NCBI GenBank assembly: GCA_965203045.1
Contig: OZ241850.1
Location: forward strand, 496,001-560,000
Reading direction: 5' to 3'
DNA length: 64,000 bases
From: G965203045 sp965203045
GTDB lineage: Bacteria > Pseudomonadota > Gammaproteobacteria > PS1 > Pseudothioglobaceae
How positions within the stretch are numbered: position 1 is the stretch's first letter; the number at the start of each line of letters is the position of its first letter. Made by a program: the position numbers and the translations under genes. Shown in pieces: positions 1 through 8,561 of the stretch. Below the pieces are notes generated by a model. The model did not search any database. It saw only the letters and a program-made list of their open reading frames with translations, and was not told the origin of the DNA.

Positions 1-262
1 CACCGTGTGGGTGGTATTTACCAATTACATCACCAACAATGCGCGCTGATTTCTTATAAGCTTTATTGTAGTCATTTTTAAGTTCGTTCATTGCATATAG
101 AACACGACGATGCACTGGTTTCAAACCATCTCGCACATCAGGTAAAGCTCTACCAATAATTACACTCATCGCATAGTCCAAATAGGACTGTTTCATTTCT
201 TGCTCAATGGCTATAGTAGAAAACTCATGTTCTGGGTGCTGTGGATTATCGGTATCACTCAT
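1..262 (-). CDS. gyrA: DNA gyrase subunit A, N-terminal part (runs off the window)
   Basis: The reverse strand from an ATG at 260-262 encodes about 87 residues, beginning MSDTDNPQHPEHEFSTIAIE and continuing with SYLDYAMSVIIGRALPDVRD, GLKPVHRRVLYAM and GKYHPHG. These are hallmark N-terminal motifs of the gyrase/topoisomerase IV A subunit. The short acidic leader before the SYLDYAMSVI block fits GyrA better than ParC. GyrA carries the catalytic tyrosine that cleaves DNA during negative supercoiling; that residue lies beyond the window edge. The gene is divergent from the carbonic anhydrase gene, with about 170 bp of AT-rich sequence between them. Confidence 0.93.
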   Translation of the reverse strand, partial: MSDTDNPQHPEHEFSTIAIEQEMKQSYLDYAMSVIIGRALPDVRDGLKPVHRRVLYAMNELKNDYNKAYKKSARIVGDVIGKYHPHG

Positions 263-436
263 AAAAAGCTTAGGTTATAAATGGATTGATTTTAACACAA
301 GTCCAATCAAATTATAAGCAGTCTATAATGTATTTTATTTTTTTAAATTGGTGTTATATTTTAAATTTACACGTATAATTAAACGAATTTTGCTAAGCGA
401 TAAAATGGTTATTGTATTTAACGATTACATTCATTT
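263..436. promoter_or_regulatory. Divergent intergenic region gyrA / carbonic anhydrase
   Basis: This AT-rich spacer between two divergent genes must hold both promoters. A TATAAT hexamer at 374-379 is a plausible -10 for the rightward gene, giving a leader of about 50 nt. I see no good -35 at the right distance (TTGGTG at 348 is 20 bp away). No convincing leftward promoter for gyrA was identified. Confidence 0.35.
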
Positions 437-1303
437 ATGCACAAAAATTACCTAATCATATTTGTAATAGCAGTATTGCAATCAATTTATCTGGGTGCGG
501 ATAGTCTAGATTATAACCAATATGAGCATGTATCAGATGCGGTAATTGCCAAACAACGTGCAATGTTGGCAAAAAATACCAAAGACAAAGGTTTTGGCCC
601 GCAGTCGCCGCGTGATATAAATTTAAGCGCCGGTAATAATAAACGTATATTTAATATTGCCCCCACTGCTACAAAAATGAATCTTTGTAATATTCATTTT
701 CACAAAAATGCTGAGCATAAAGGTGGTGAATTTAATAAGTATGCTGGTAATGGCGATGGCAAGGGGCATAACAGTGGTTATAAATATTCTAATAAGCTTA
801 GCGATGCCGAATTAAAACCAATTGCAAATGGGGTATGTTCAAATAAGCACGGCGCTCTTTATCCGGGAGATACCATAGAAGTTCATTATGTTTATTCTAC
901 CGCCCAAGTTAAGACAGGGCCAACTTTAGGGGCATGCTTAAGTGATTCAATTAAAAATCCTCAATTGCGAGTAGAAACTCAAGTGTATGTTGTTGTTAAT
1001 GATAGCCAAGTTCTTGATTTTTCTCACCTCACTAAGTATGGTATAAAAAATGGCTTATATCAAGCGCTAAATATACCGAATAATACTGGTATACCTATTC
1101 AATACACTGGTTCTACCACATCTCCTGTGCATAATGAAAAAGGTTCTATGTTTAAAGTTACATGGAGTATTCGCCCTAAGGTAGCTAAAGTTAATATTAG
1201 CACTGTTGGTAATTGGTGTAAAGATAATATTTTTAAAGAACATTATGCGCATGGTGTAAGAAACTTAGTTATCAATCCAGATTTACTCTCAAAAATAAAG
1301 TAA
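437..1303 (+). CDS. Putative secreted delta-type carbonic anhydrase
   Basis: This 288-aa protein has an N-terminal hydrophobic stretch (about residues 5-20) typical of a Sec signal peptide, so it should act in the periplasm or outside the cell. The central motif CNIHFHKNAEHKGGEF (about residues 83-98) supplies the closely spaced histidines of the CA_like family (PF10563), which is related to delta-class carbonic anhydrases and is found in autotrophic sulfur oxidisers such as Hydrogenovibrio. The expected reaction is Zn-dependent interconversion of CO2 and bicarbonate. Several further cysteines (near residues 134, 168 and 263) could form disulfides after export. It is a single-gene unit facing the DAHP synthase gene. 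The family call rests on the remembered His-rich motif, so the enzymatic role is likely but not proven from sequence. Confidence 0.72.
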   Translation: MHKNYLIIFVIAVLQSIYLGADSLDYNQYEHVSDAVIAKQRAMLAKNTKDKGFGPQSPRDINLSAGNNKRIFNIAPTATKMNLCNIHFHKNAEHKGGEFNKYAGNGDGKGHNSGYKYSNKLSDAELKPIANGVCSNKHGALYPGDTIEVHYVYSTAQVKTGPTLGACLSDSIKNPQLRVETQVYVVVNDSQVLDFSHLTKYGIKNGLYQALNIPNNTGIPIQYTGSTTSPVHNEKGSMFKVTWSIRPKVAKVNISTVGNWCKDNIFKEHYAHGVRNLVINPDLLSKIK

Positions 1304-1350
1304 AAAGCGCTAATTATAGCTTGGGACAGTTGGTTTTGATGTGATTAGAC

Positions 1351-2412
1351 TTATGATTTGCGACTTGAAACTGCTTGAGCTAACGTTTCTAAAATGACAA
1401 CACTATCATCCCAGCCAAGACAAGCATCGGTAATGCTTTGACCATAGGTTAGTTTATCAAGCGTGTTTATAGGTTGGCTGCCTTCTATTAAGTGGCTTTC
1501 AACCATTACTCCTAAAATATTTTTGGAACCATTCTTAATTTGGCTGGCAATACTATTGGCAACTTTAATCTGATTTTTAAATTGTTTTTGACTGTTACCA
1601 TGACTACAATCAACCATTAATCGTTGTGTTAAATTAGCTTTTTTAAGCAAAGCGCAAGCACTGGAAATATCGCCACTACTATAATTAGGTTCTTGCCCAC
1701 CTCTTAGAATAATATGGCAGCTTGGATTACCCATAGTTTGGTAGCGCCTAAGCATACCTTTTTTGCTAATTGACCAAAACATATGAGAGTGTGAAGCTGA
1801 AACAATAGCATCAATTGCAATTTGCACATCACCATTAGTAGCATTTTTAAAACCAACTGGGCAGGAAAGTCCCGATGCTAGTTCGCGGTGGGTTTGGCTC
1901 TCAGTAGTACGCGCGCCAATGGCGCCCCAACTAATCAAATCAGTAAAGTATTGCGGGGTGATTAAATCTAGATATTCAGTAGCGGTGGGTAGGCCAAGTC
2001 TAGTAATTTTTAGTAATAAATGACGCGCTTGAGATAAACCTTTGTCCATATTAAAGCTTTGGTCTAAATCTGGGTCATAAATAAGCCCTTTCCAACCAAT
2101 AGTAGTGCGGGGTTTTTCAAAGTAAACTCGCATTACAATTAATAATTGTTGTCTTAATTTATTTTGCACTTGTTTTAATTTTTGGGCATATTCAAACGTT
2201 GCTTTGGGGTCATGGACTGAACAAGGTCCAATAATCACCATCAAACGTTTACTAGAACCTGTTATGATGTTGCTAATATCCTCTCTAGCTTTATCAATTA
2301 AAAGAATATCACTGTTGTTAAGTGCATAACGTTCAATCAACTTAATGGGCGCAATTGGTGCTTGAGCTTTTCTGATGCGCAGATTATTATGTTTCTTACC
2401 AACAACGCTCAT
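1351..2412 (-). CDS. aroG: 3-deoxy-7-phosphoheptulonate (DAHP) synthase, class I
   Basis: This 353-aa enzyme matches the AroF/G/H family in length and motifs: the N-terminal PxxL segment, IGPCSVHDP (about residues 60-68), RVYFEKPRTTIGWKGLI, a GARTTESQ loop, FKNATNGD, HIILRGG and VDCSHGNS. It condenses phosphoenolpyruvate with erythrose-4-phosphate to begin the shikimate pathway. Which feedback-sensitive isozyme it represents cannot be decided here, so the symbol is nominal. Its ATG overlaps the TGA of the upstream folE2 by 4 bp (ATGA), implying translational coupling. It is the last gene of the leftward queD-folE2-aroG operon, an unusual coupling of aromatic amino acid and pterin/queuosine supply. 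Confidence 0.95.
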   Translation of the reverse strand: MSVVGKKHNNLRIRKAQAPIAPIKLIERYALNNSDILLIDKAREDISNIITGSSKRLMVIIGPCSVHDPKATFEYAQKLKQVQNKLRQQLLIVMRVYFEKPRTTIGWKGLIYDPDLDQSFNMDKGLSQARHLLLKITRLGLPTATEYLDLITPQYFTDLISWGAIGARTTESQTHRELASGLSCPVGFKNATNGDVQIAIDAIVSASHSHMFWSISKKGMLRRYQTMGNPSCHIILRGGQEPNYSSGDISSACALLKKANLTQRLMVDCSHGNSQKQFKNQIKVANSIASQIKNGSKNILGVMVESHLIEGSQPINTLDKLTYGQSITDACLGWDDSVVILETLAQAVSSRKS

Positions 2413-3197
2413 TTTTCTATATAAGCATATGCTGAATGATTGTGAATAGATTCAAAGTTTTCTGATTCTAAAATATAGGATTCAATTTGGCTGTAATAGT
2501 TTAATTTTTGGGCAATATCACGTACCACATCTTCTACAAAAGCAGGATTTTCATAGGCTCGTTCGGTAACAAATTTTTCATCATCACGTTTTAAAATAGC
2601 AAATAGTTCGCTAGATGCCGAACTTTCAGCAACATCAATTAAATCTTCTACCAGTAATTCAAGGTTTTTACTAATAGTAGCATCAATAGTAATTGTTGAA
2701 CGTTGATTATGAGCGCCATATTCAGCAATACTCTTAGAACAAGGACATAAACTAGTAACCGGCACTACCACTTTAATACGGGTTTTAACGGCTTTACCGC
2801 TTAGATAGGCGCTAAGCTTTATATGATAATCTAAATAACTTTTAACTTTGGACACAGGAGCTATTTTTTTTCTAAAAAAATTAAAATCAACACTAGCTTC
2901 TGCGCTATTACTATCAAGTTTATGAGCAATTTTTTGGACAATCTGAGCAAATGAAGCGCTACTAAAAGCCATTTTTTCTTGATTTAAAATCTCAATAAAA
3001 CGCGACATATGTGTGCCTTTTATATCAGCCGCCAACTCAGTTGTCATCGTCCATAAACCAATGCTAGGTTGTGGATTTTTATCTTTATCAATGAAGATAA
3101 TTGGATGTTTGATATCCTTAATGCCAACCTTATTGATGACTATATTGCGACTATCGTATTTACTCTGAGTATCAGGTAATGGTTTAGTTTTATTCAT
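2409..3197 (-). CDS. folE2: GTP cyclohydrolase FolE2 (type IB)
   Basis: This 262-aa protein carries the FolE2 signatures: an N-terminal GLWTMTTEL-type strand, TSLCPCSKSIAEYGAHNQRS (about residues 147-166) with the metal-binding cysteine region, and a C-terminal acidic segment with VEDVVRDIAQKL. FolE2 converts GTP to 7,8-dihydroneopterin triphosphate, the first step of folate and queuosine synthesis. It replaces the zinc-dependent FolE1 and can use other metals, so its use often reflects zinc limitation. It overlaps queD upstream by 8 bp and aroG downstream by 4 bp. The adjacency to queD points to queuosine/pterin precursor supply. Confidence 0.95.
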   Translation of the reverse strand: MNKTKPLPDTQSKYDSRNIVINKVGIKDIKHPIIFIDKDKNPQPSIGLWTMTTELAADIKGTHMSRFIEILNQEKMAFSSASFAQIVQKIAHKLDSNSAEASVDFNFFRKKIAPVSKVKSYLDYHIKLSAYLSGKAVKTRIKVVVPVTSLCPCSKSIAEYGAHNQRSTITIDATISKNLELLVEDLIDVAESSASSELFAILKRDDEKFVTERAYENPAFVEDVVRDIAQKLNYYSQIESYILESENFESIHNHSAYAYIEK

Positions 3198-3558
3198 AAT
3201 AACTTACACTAGCGTTGTCAGTTTCCCAAATTTTAATACTTTTTAGCGCCGCAATATCATTATTAAATTGTGGTTTTAGTTTATCAAAAAAATACTTCGC
3301 TAAATTTTCAGCGGTCGGATTAACCAAATTAAACGGCGCTATTTCATTGATAAATTGATGGTCTAATTTTTTAATAACATTTTTAGTTTGCGCTTTAATA
3401 TCTTTAAAATCAACTGTAATACCAATTGCGTCTAACTCAACTACTTTAATCAATACTTCAACCTTATAATTGTGTCCATGTACGCGCGCGCAATCGCCCT
3501 CATAACCGCGTAGAGCATGAGCTGCGGAAAAATCAGTGCAAACTTTAACAACAAACAT
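3190..3558 (-). CDS. queD: 6-carboxy-5,6,7,8-tetrahydropterin synthase QueD
   Basis: This 122-aa protein belongs to the PTPS/QueD fold. It has the substrate-binding N-terminus FSAAHAL, the catalytic Cys and zinc histidines in CARVHGHNY (Cys about residue 23), VDFKDIK, LDHQFIN and a C-terminal IWETDNASVSYYE. The Cys-x3-His-x-His arrangement is that of QueD rather than eukaryotic PTPS. It makes 6-carboxytetrahydropterin from FolE2 product on the way to queuosine. It is the first gene of the leftward operon. A TATAAT on the reverse strand (3586-3591) is a possible -10. Confidence 0.93.
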   Translation of the reverse strand: MFVVKVCTDFSAAHALRGYEGDCARVHGHNYKVEVLIKVVELDAIGITVDFKDIKAQTKNVIKKLDHQFINEIAPFNLVNPTAENLAKYFFDKLKPQFNNDIAALKSIKIWETDNASVSYYE

Positions 3559-3631
3559 AAAAAAAATATAATTAAAACCCGTTCAATTATACTGTGATAA
3601 GTATCTAAATAACTATTTTTATTTTCTAGCC

Positions 3632-3660
3632 TTGATTAAATTTAGCAATTCTTGTATAAT
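3632..3660 (+). promoter_or_regulatory. Sigma70-type promoter of petABC
   Basis: TTGATT at 3632-3637 and TATAAT at 3655-3660 are separated by exactly 17 bp. Transcription would start near 3667, about 20 nt before the petA ATG at 3688. An apparent earlier in-frame ATG at 3652 lies inside the promoter and cannot be the real start. Confidence 0.75.
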
Positions 3661-3687
3661 TCCCTCCTTATTTTTTCACTAGATTTT

Positions 3688-4284
3688 ATGCAAGAATATA
3701 CGGTTGATATTAAAAAAAGGCGGTTTTTGACAGCTGCTACTAGTGTTGTTGGCGCTGTAGGAGTTATTGGTGTTGCCGTGCCTTTTGTATCTATTTTAGC
3801 CCCCAGTGAAAAAGCAAAAGCCGCGGGCGCTCCAATTGAGGTTGATATTAGTAAGCTAGAAACGGGGCAATTGGTGCGTGTTTTGTGGCGAAAGAAGCCA
3901 GTATGGATTTTTCGCAGAAGCCAAACCGAGATAGCTAATCTTAACAGTTTATACAATCAATTAGCAGACCCAAACAGTGATGTTGTCTCGCAACAAAAAA
4001 GCTATGCTCGCAACAACACGCGGTCCATTAAGCCTGAAATTGCAGTAATTATTGGTATTTGCACCCACCTAGCTTGTTCTCCGACTTATCGCCCTGAAAT
4101 AGCGCCACCAGATTTGGGTTCAACTTGGAAAGGTGGATTTTATTGTCCTTGTCATGGGTCGCGTTTTGATTTAGCGGGTAGGGTTTATAAAGGTGCTCCA
4201 GCACCCACAAACTTAGCAATTCCTCCTTACCGCTATCTAAATGATAATTTAATTCGCATAGGTGTTGACCCCAAGAAAACCTAA
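3688..4284 (+). CDS. petA: Ubiquinol-cytochrome c reductase, Rieske iron-sulfur subunit
   Basis: This 198-aa protein begins MQEYTVDIKKRRFLTAATSV, a twin-arginine-type N-terminus followed by a single membrane anchor. The two Rieske cluster boxes are present: CTHLACSP (about residues 125-132) and CPCHGSRFD (about 153-161), which supply two Cys and two His ligands for the 2Fe-2S centre. It passes electrons from ubiquinol to cytochrome c1 in the bc1 complex. The start was chosen at 3688 because the upstream in-frame ATG (3652) falls within the promoter and its 12 extra residues break the TAT N-terminus. The petB start overlaps the last base of petA (TAATG). Confidence 0.95.
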   Translation: MQEYTVDIKKRRFLTAATSVVGAVGVIGVAVPFVSILAPSEKAKAAGAPIEVDISKLETGQLVRVLWRKKPVWIFRRSQTEIANLNSLYNQLADPNSDVVSQQKSYARNNTRSIKPEIAVIIGICTHLACSPTYRPEIAPPDLGSTWKGGFYCPCHGSRFDLAGRVYKGAPAPTNLAIPPYRYLNDNLIRIGVDPKKT

Positions 4285-5570
4285 TGAATGCTAGAAAAGA
4301 AGGTTGGATTGACAAACGTTTTCCATTGACCAAAACTTGGAACGAGCATCTAGCGGAATATTATGCTCCGAGAAATTTTAATTTTTGGTATTTTTTTGGT
4401 TCGCTGGCAATGTTAGTATTGGCGATACAAATTTTATCAGGTATTTTTTTAGCAATGTTTTACAAACCGGATGAAGCTCAAGCATTTGCCTCAGTTGAGT
4501 TTATTATGCGCGATGTAAAATGGGGCTGGTTAATGCGTTATATTCATTCTACTGGAGCTTCTGCTTTTTTCTTAGTTATTTATTTACATATGTTTCGTGC
4601 TATGCTTTATGGTTCGTATAAATATCCAAGGGAGTTGATTTGGATAATTGGAATGTTGATCTATATTGTGCTTATGGCAGAAGCCTTTATGGGCTATGTA
4701 CTACCTTGGGGTCAGATGTCTTATTGGGGAGCAGCAGTAATTATCAATTTGTTTGGTTCTATTCCTTTTGGTATTGGTGAGTGGTTATTGCCTTATATTT
4801 TTGGTGATTATGCTTTGGGAGACCCAGCCTTAAACCGTTTTTTCTCATTACACATTGTTGCTTTGCCAATGCTACTTGCAGCTTTGGTTTTTATTCATAT
4901 TGTTGCCTTACATAAAGTTGGGTCTAATAACCCTGATGGTATTGAAATTAAGGATAATAAGGATAGCCATAATATTCCCAAAGACGGAATACCTTTTCAT
5001 CCTTATTATAGTGTTAAAGACATTGTAGGTGTAATAGTGTTTTTGATACTATTTTCTTTAGTAACTTTCTTTGCTCCGGATTTAGGCGGTTATTTTTTAG
5101 AAGCAACAAATTTTGTCCAAGCTAATCCCTTGCAAACTCCAGAGCATATTGTTCCGCTCTGGTATCTAACACCATTCTATTCAGTATTGCGCGCTATTCC
5201 ACCATTATTTAACTCACAATTTCCCGGAGTATTTATGATGTTTTTATCATTACTGATATTATTTGCTCTGCCTTGGTTAGACAGGGGTAAAAATAAATCT
5301 ATTCGTTATCGGGGTTTAAGTTATAAAGTCGCTTTAACTATTTTTACTATTAGTTTTATTATTCTAGGGTGGTTGGGAATGCAGCCAGTTATATCCCCAC
5401 AATGGTATATAAATTTAGCGGATTGGATGGGTATGGAAATAGAAACTGCATTATATGTAATACTGGCAAGGCTATTTACTATTTTATATTTTGCTTTTTT
5501 TACACTAATGCCATGGTTTACTTCTGAATCAGTTGAAAAACCTAAAACAGTGCCTAAAAGATTAACCTAA
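4284..5570 (+). CDS. petB: Cytochrome b subunit of the bc1 complex
   Basis: This 428-aa integral membrane protein has about eight transmembrane helices. Family motifs are visible: the heme-ligand histidines in WLMRYIHSTGASAFF and YLHMFRAM, GYVLPWGQMSYWGA (Qo-site region), RFFSLHIVALPM with VFIHIVALH (second pair of heme histidines), and PEHIVPLWYLTPFY carrying the PxW-type Qo motif. It is full length and fused, as in proteobacterial bc1, rather than split as in b6f. It binds two b hemes and the two quinone sites. It lies between petA and petC in one operon. Confidence 0.97.
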   Translation: MNARKEGWIDKRFPLTKTWNEHLAEYYAPRNFNFWYFFGSLAMLVLAIQILSGIFLAMFYKPDEAQAFASVEFIMRDVKWGWLMRYIHSTGASAFFLVIYLHMFRAMLYGSYKYPRELIWIIGMLIYIVLMAEAFMGYVLPWGQMSYWGAAVIINLFGSIPFGIGEWLLPYIFGDYALGDPALNRFFSLHIVALPMLLAALVFIHIVALHKVGSNNPDGIEIKDNKDSHNIPKDGIPFHPYYSVKDIVGVIVFLILFSLVTFFAPDLGGYFLEATNFVQANPLQTPEHIVPLWYLTPFYSVLRAIPPLFNSQFPGVFMMFLSLLILFALPWLDRGKNKSIRYRGLSYKVALTIFTISFIILGWLGMQPVISPQWYINLADWMGMEIETALYVILARLFTILYFAFFTLMPWFTSESVEKPKTVPKRLT

Positions 5571-5575
5571 ATGCT

Positions 5576-6259
5576 ATGATTAAAAAAATTATTATCAGCG
5601 CTGTAATAAGTGTTGTTATTACCAGTCCAAGTTATGCACTATCAAATGATGTTACATTGCGTTTTGCAAACAATGATATTCACAATAAGCAATCTCTACA
5701 AAATGGGGCTAAATTATTTATGAATTATTGTAGTGGTTGTCATTCTATTAGCTATATGCGTTATAGCCGCTTAGCCCAAGATTTAGAGCTGAATAAGGAA
5801 TTAATTAGCAAAAACTTTATTTTTAACGAACGTAAAATTGGGGATACTATCATATCTGCTATGCCTAAAGATGATTCTGCTAACTGGTTTGGCATCGCCC
5901 CACCTGATTTATCACTAACCGCCAGAAGTCGTGGCGTTGATTGGGTATATACTTATTTACACAGTTTTTACAAGGATAAATCACGTCCATTTGGTGTTAA
6001 TAATTATATTTTAGAAGGTGTTGCTATGCCTGATGTACTAGAACCCAGAAAAGCAATATTAACCGCTTCTGAGTTTGACCAAGAGGTGCGTGATATTAGT
6101 AATTTTCTAGATTATGTTAGTGAACCTATTGCCTTGCATCGTAAGTTTATTGGCACTAATGTGCTTATATTTTTAGGTATACTTTTAGTTTTATCTTATT
6201 TACTGAAAAAAGAGTATTGGCAAGATGTAAAAAAAGGGATTTGGCGCGCTAAGGATTGA
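5576..6259 (+). CDS. petC: Cytochrome c1 subunit of the bc1 complex
   Basis: This 227-aa protein has an N-terminal Sec signal (about residues 1-21), one CSGCH heme-c attachment site (residues 52-56) followed by SISYMRYSR, a likely axial methionine in GVAMPDV (about residue 151), and a single C-terminal membrane anchor (about residues 192-210) with a basic tail. It accepts electrons from the Rieske protein and reduces soluble cytochrome c in the periplasm. It follows petB by 5 bp. Another ATG at 5571 sits in a different frame. The order petABC then sspAB is the common gammaproteobacterial arrangement. Confidence 0.95.
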   Translation: MIKKIIISAVISVVITSPSYALSNDVTLRFANNDIHNKQSLQNGAKLFMNYCSGCHSISYMRYSRLAQDLELNKELISKNFIFNERKIGDTIISAMPKDDSANWFGIAPPDLSLTARSRGVDWVYTYLHSFYKDKSRPFGVNNYILEGVAMPDVLEPRKAILTASEFDQEVRDISNFLDYVSEPIALHRKFIGTNVLIFLGILLVLSYLLKKEYWQDVKKGIWRAKD

Positions 6260-6324
6260 TTTTTCCCGCACTAAATGCTATCCTTATACTTAAGTAAGTT
6301 TTGTAATAACAGCTAAATTAAACA

Positions 6325-6966
6325 ATGACGATACCACCTAAAAATATTTTAACTACCACCACCACACTTTATGCTTCGCCTACTGATATTGAGTCACATT
6401 GTGTGCGTATAATTGTTGCAGAAAAAGACATTAATGTTAATCTACATTTAATTAGTGCTGCCGAGTTACCCAGCGATATTTTAGCCCTTAATCCCCATCA
6501 ATTATTGCCAGTGTTGTTTGATAGAAAAATGGTCCTTTATGATTTTTCTGTGATTGCGGAGTATTTAGATGAGCGCTTCCCATTTCCGCCACTAATGCCA
6601 ATTGACCCAGTTGAAAGAGCAGATAAACGTCTATTATTATTTCGTTTTATGCGCGCTAAAAATTCCCTACTAAACTTGTCCAACCGTATTTTAAGCCCTA
6701 AAAGTAAAACAGACGCGGCGCTGGCTAAAAAAACTTTATTTAATTATTTGATTGATTTAATACCACTATTTGAGAGGCAATCATTTTTTAAAAGTAATGT
6801 AATGACTATTATTGATGTGTGTTTAGTGGCAATTTTATGGCGCTTAAAAAAAATGGATATTCAACTACCCGATAGCGCCAAACCTATACTAGTTTATGCC
6901 AACCGCCTGTTTGCTAAACATAGTTTTCAAATTAGCCTATCTAATTTAGAGTCTGAATATCAATAA
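6325..6966 (+). CDS. sspA: Stringent starvation protein A (GST-fold RNA polymerase-associated protein)
   Basis: This 213-aa protein has a glutathione-S-transferase fold: a thioredoxin-like N-terminus (TLYASPTDIESHCVRIIVAE), LNPHQLLPVLFDRKMVLYD, and SVIAEYLDERFPFPPLMP typical of SspA. The helical C-terminal domain (about residues 95-210) is more divergent. SspA binds RNA polymerase and modulates stationary-phase and acid-stress transcription. It has no recognisable catalytic GST Ser/Tyr. It is followed immediately by sspB, with the sspA stop and sspB ATG overlapping by 1 bp, and sits 65 bp after the bc1 operon. Confidence 0.9.
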   Translation: MTIPPKNILTTTTTLYASPTDIESHCVRIIVAEKDINVNLHLISAAELPSDILALNPHQLLPVLFDRKMVLYDFSVIAEYLDERFPFPPLMPIDPVERADKRLLLFRFMRAKNSLLNLSNRILSPKSKTDAALAKKTLFNYLIDLIPLFERQSFFKSNVMTIIDVCLVAILWRLKKMDIQLPDSAKPILVYANRLFAKHSFQISLSNLESEYQ

Positions 6967-7325
6967 TGATAGATATTCGTTCCTATATGGTACGCGCTTG
7001 GCGTGATTGGATGATTGACAATGGGTTGACGCCTTTTGTGGTAATTAATTGTAAAGCAGATGATGTTAAAGTCCCCAAACGACATCAACAACAACAAAAT
7101 CTAACATTAAATATCAACAACACTGCGGTGAGCGATTTTTCTATAGGCCAAAAAAGTTTGAGTTTTAAGGCGCGATTTGGTAAAGATTTTCAAGAAGTTT
7201 ATGTACCCATTTTGGCAATTATTGGTATTTTTGCTAAGGAAAACAAACATGGCATGTGGTTCAATGTACAAACCGAATTAGTAAACAAACCCACTAATAA
7301 AGAAAATTTTACCTTATCAGACTAA
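6966..7325 (+). CDS. sspB: ClpXP protease specificity-enhancing factor SspB
   Basis: This 119-aa protein begins MIDIRSYMVRAWRDWMIDNG with TPFVVINC following, which is the dimerisation helix and first strand of SspB. A later segment, SFKARFGKDFQEVYVPILAI, is the peptide-binding core, including the conserved F-x-G-x-x-x-x-x-x-P spacing. SspB delivers ssrA-tagged peptides from stalled ribosomes to ClpXP. The C-terminal tail, which normally carries a ClpX-binding motif, is short and ends ENFTLSD, so that motif is weak here. It is cotranscribed with sspA. Confidence 0.9.
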   Translation: MIDIRSYMVRAWRDWMIDNGLTPFVVINCKADDVKVPKRHQQQQNLTLNINNTAVSDFSIGQKSLSFKARFGKDFQEVYVPILAIIGIFAKENKHGMWFNVQTELVNKPTNKENFTLSD

Positions 7326-7347
7326 TTTTGGTTAAAATGACTGAATT

Positions 7348-7584
7348 ATGGCGACAAAAAATAAAAAACAGCTTGATTTTAATCAAAGTATGCAACAATT
7401 AGAACGGATTGTTGCCACTATGGAAACCGAGCAATTAAGCCTAGATGAGGCTTTAAAAAATTATCAAAAAGGTATTGATTTAGTGCACAGTTGCCAAAAA
7501 GCACTAACCAAAGCGGAACAAACAGTGGTCAAACTTAGTCAAGAAGATAATTTTACAAGTCCCACCCCCTTTACTAATCAATAA
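7348..7584 (+). CDS. xseB: Exodeoxyribonuclease VII small subunit
   Basis: This 78-aa helical protein has the XseB core: FNQSMQQLERIVATMETEQL followed by SLDEALKNYQKGIDLVHSC, an antiparallel helical hairpin that binds the large subunit. ExoVII degrades single-stranded DNA in both directions. The large-subunit gene xseA is separate, at 30,815. The stop codon overlaps the ispA start (TAATGG), so the two are probably translationally coupled, as in many gammaproteobacteria. Confidence 0.93.
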   Translation: MATKNKKQLDFNQSMQQLERIVATMETEQLSLDEALKNYQKGIDLVHSCQKALTKAEQTVVKLSQEDNFTSPTPFTNQ

Positions 7585-8465
7585 TGGATTTAGCTCCGTA
7601 CCACAAGCGGGTTGAGGCTAGGTTAGGTAGTTATTTGGCAAAAGCACATCTAAGCGCTTCACAATTAACACAAGTTATGCAGTATAGCGTCTTATCGGGC
7701 GGCAAGCGTCTGCGTCCCATACTTACCTACTTAACCGCGCTTGCCTGTGCCAAACAAAGTGAAAAAGACCAAGTTCTATCATTAGCTGACAGTAGTGCTT
7801 GCACTATAGAATTAATACATATTTATTCTTTAATTCATGATGACTTGCCCTCTATGGATGATGATGATACTCGTCATCATAAGCCTAGTTGTCATATCGT
7901 TTATGGTCAAGCTCTGGCAATTTTAGCTGGAGATGGCTTGCAAAGTTTAGCATTTAAAATACTAAGTGAGGATGAAAAACTTAGCTCCAAACAGATTTTA
8001 AAAGCAATACAAACACTAGCAACCAAAGCTTTTAATATGGTTTATGGCCAAACTTTAGACATTGAGACAGATGACAAGGAAATTAATTTAGCGCAGTTAA
8101 AAAAAATCCATCAGCATAAAACTGCCGCCTTATTACAAGCAGCGGTTTTACTCGGTGGTATTGCTGTTGATGCCGATGAAAAAACCCTAAAAGGATTGGC
8201 AAAATTTGCCCTTAATTTTGGTCTTGCCTACCAAATACAAGATGATGTGCTTGATGTTAAAACCCCATCTAAGTTACTAGGTAAAAACGCTAATTCAGAT
8301 GCGCACAATAATAAAATTACTTATGCCAATTTACTAGGCACTAGTGCGGCAAGTGAGTTATTTAATAAATATTATCAAGAATCTCAAAAATATCTAAAAA
8401 ATATCAATATCAATCACCAAGACCTATTAAATCTCGTCTCTTATCTCAGAAACCGCCATTATTAG
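7584..8465 (+). CDS. ispA: Farnesyl diphosphate synthase (geranyltranstransferase)
   Basis: This 293-aa all-alpha prenyltransferase has GGKRLRP near residue 36, the first aspartate-rich motif DDLPSMDDDDTRH (FARM, about residues 89-101) and the second motif QIQDDVLDV (SARM, about residues 213-221). The residues before the FARM (IHIYSLIHDDLP) suit a short-chain, C15-type enzyme. It condenses IPP with DMAPP/GPP to farnesyl diphosphate for quinone and undecaprenyl carrier synthesis. With ispD and ispF further right, the cell evidently uses the MEP pathway upstream. No dxs gene follows within the window. Confidence 0.95.
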   Translation: MDLAPYHKRVEARLGSYLAKAHLSASQLTQVMQYSVLSGGKRLRPILTYLTALACAKQSEKDQVLSLADSSACTIELIHIYSLIHDDLPSMDDDDTRHHKPSCHIVYGQALAILAGDGLQSLAFKILSEDEKLSSKQILKAIQTLATKAFNMVYGQTLDIETDDKEINLAQLKKIHQHKTAALLQAAVLLGGIAVDADEKTLKGLAKFALNFGLAYQIQDDVLDVKTPSKLLGKNANSDAHNNKITYANLLGTSAASELFNKYYQESQKYLKNININHQDLLNLVSYLRNRHY

Positions 8466-8561
8466 TAGCACCGATAGCAAGACTGTTTAAAAATTAATGT
8501 TGAGTTTTTAATAGTAGTGGACGTGTTAAAATAACTAAAATCTCAACAGAGGCAATAGTTT

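Noticed and set aside
3652..3687. Upstream ATG start for the Rieske protein
   Set aside because: It lies within the -10 region of a well-spaced promoter and would add 12 residues before the twin-arginine signal.
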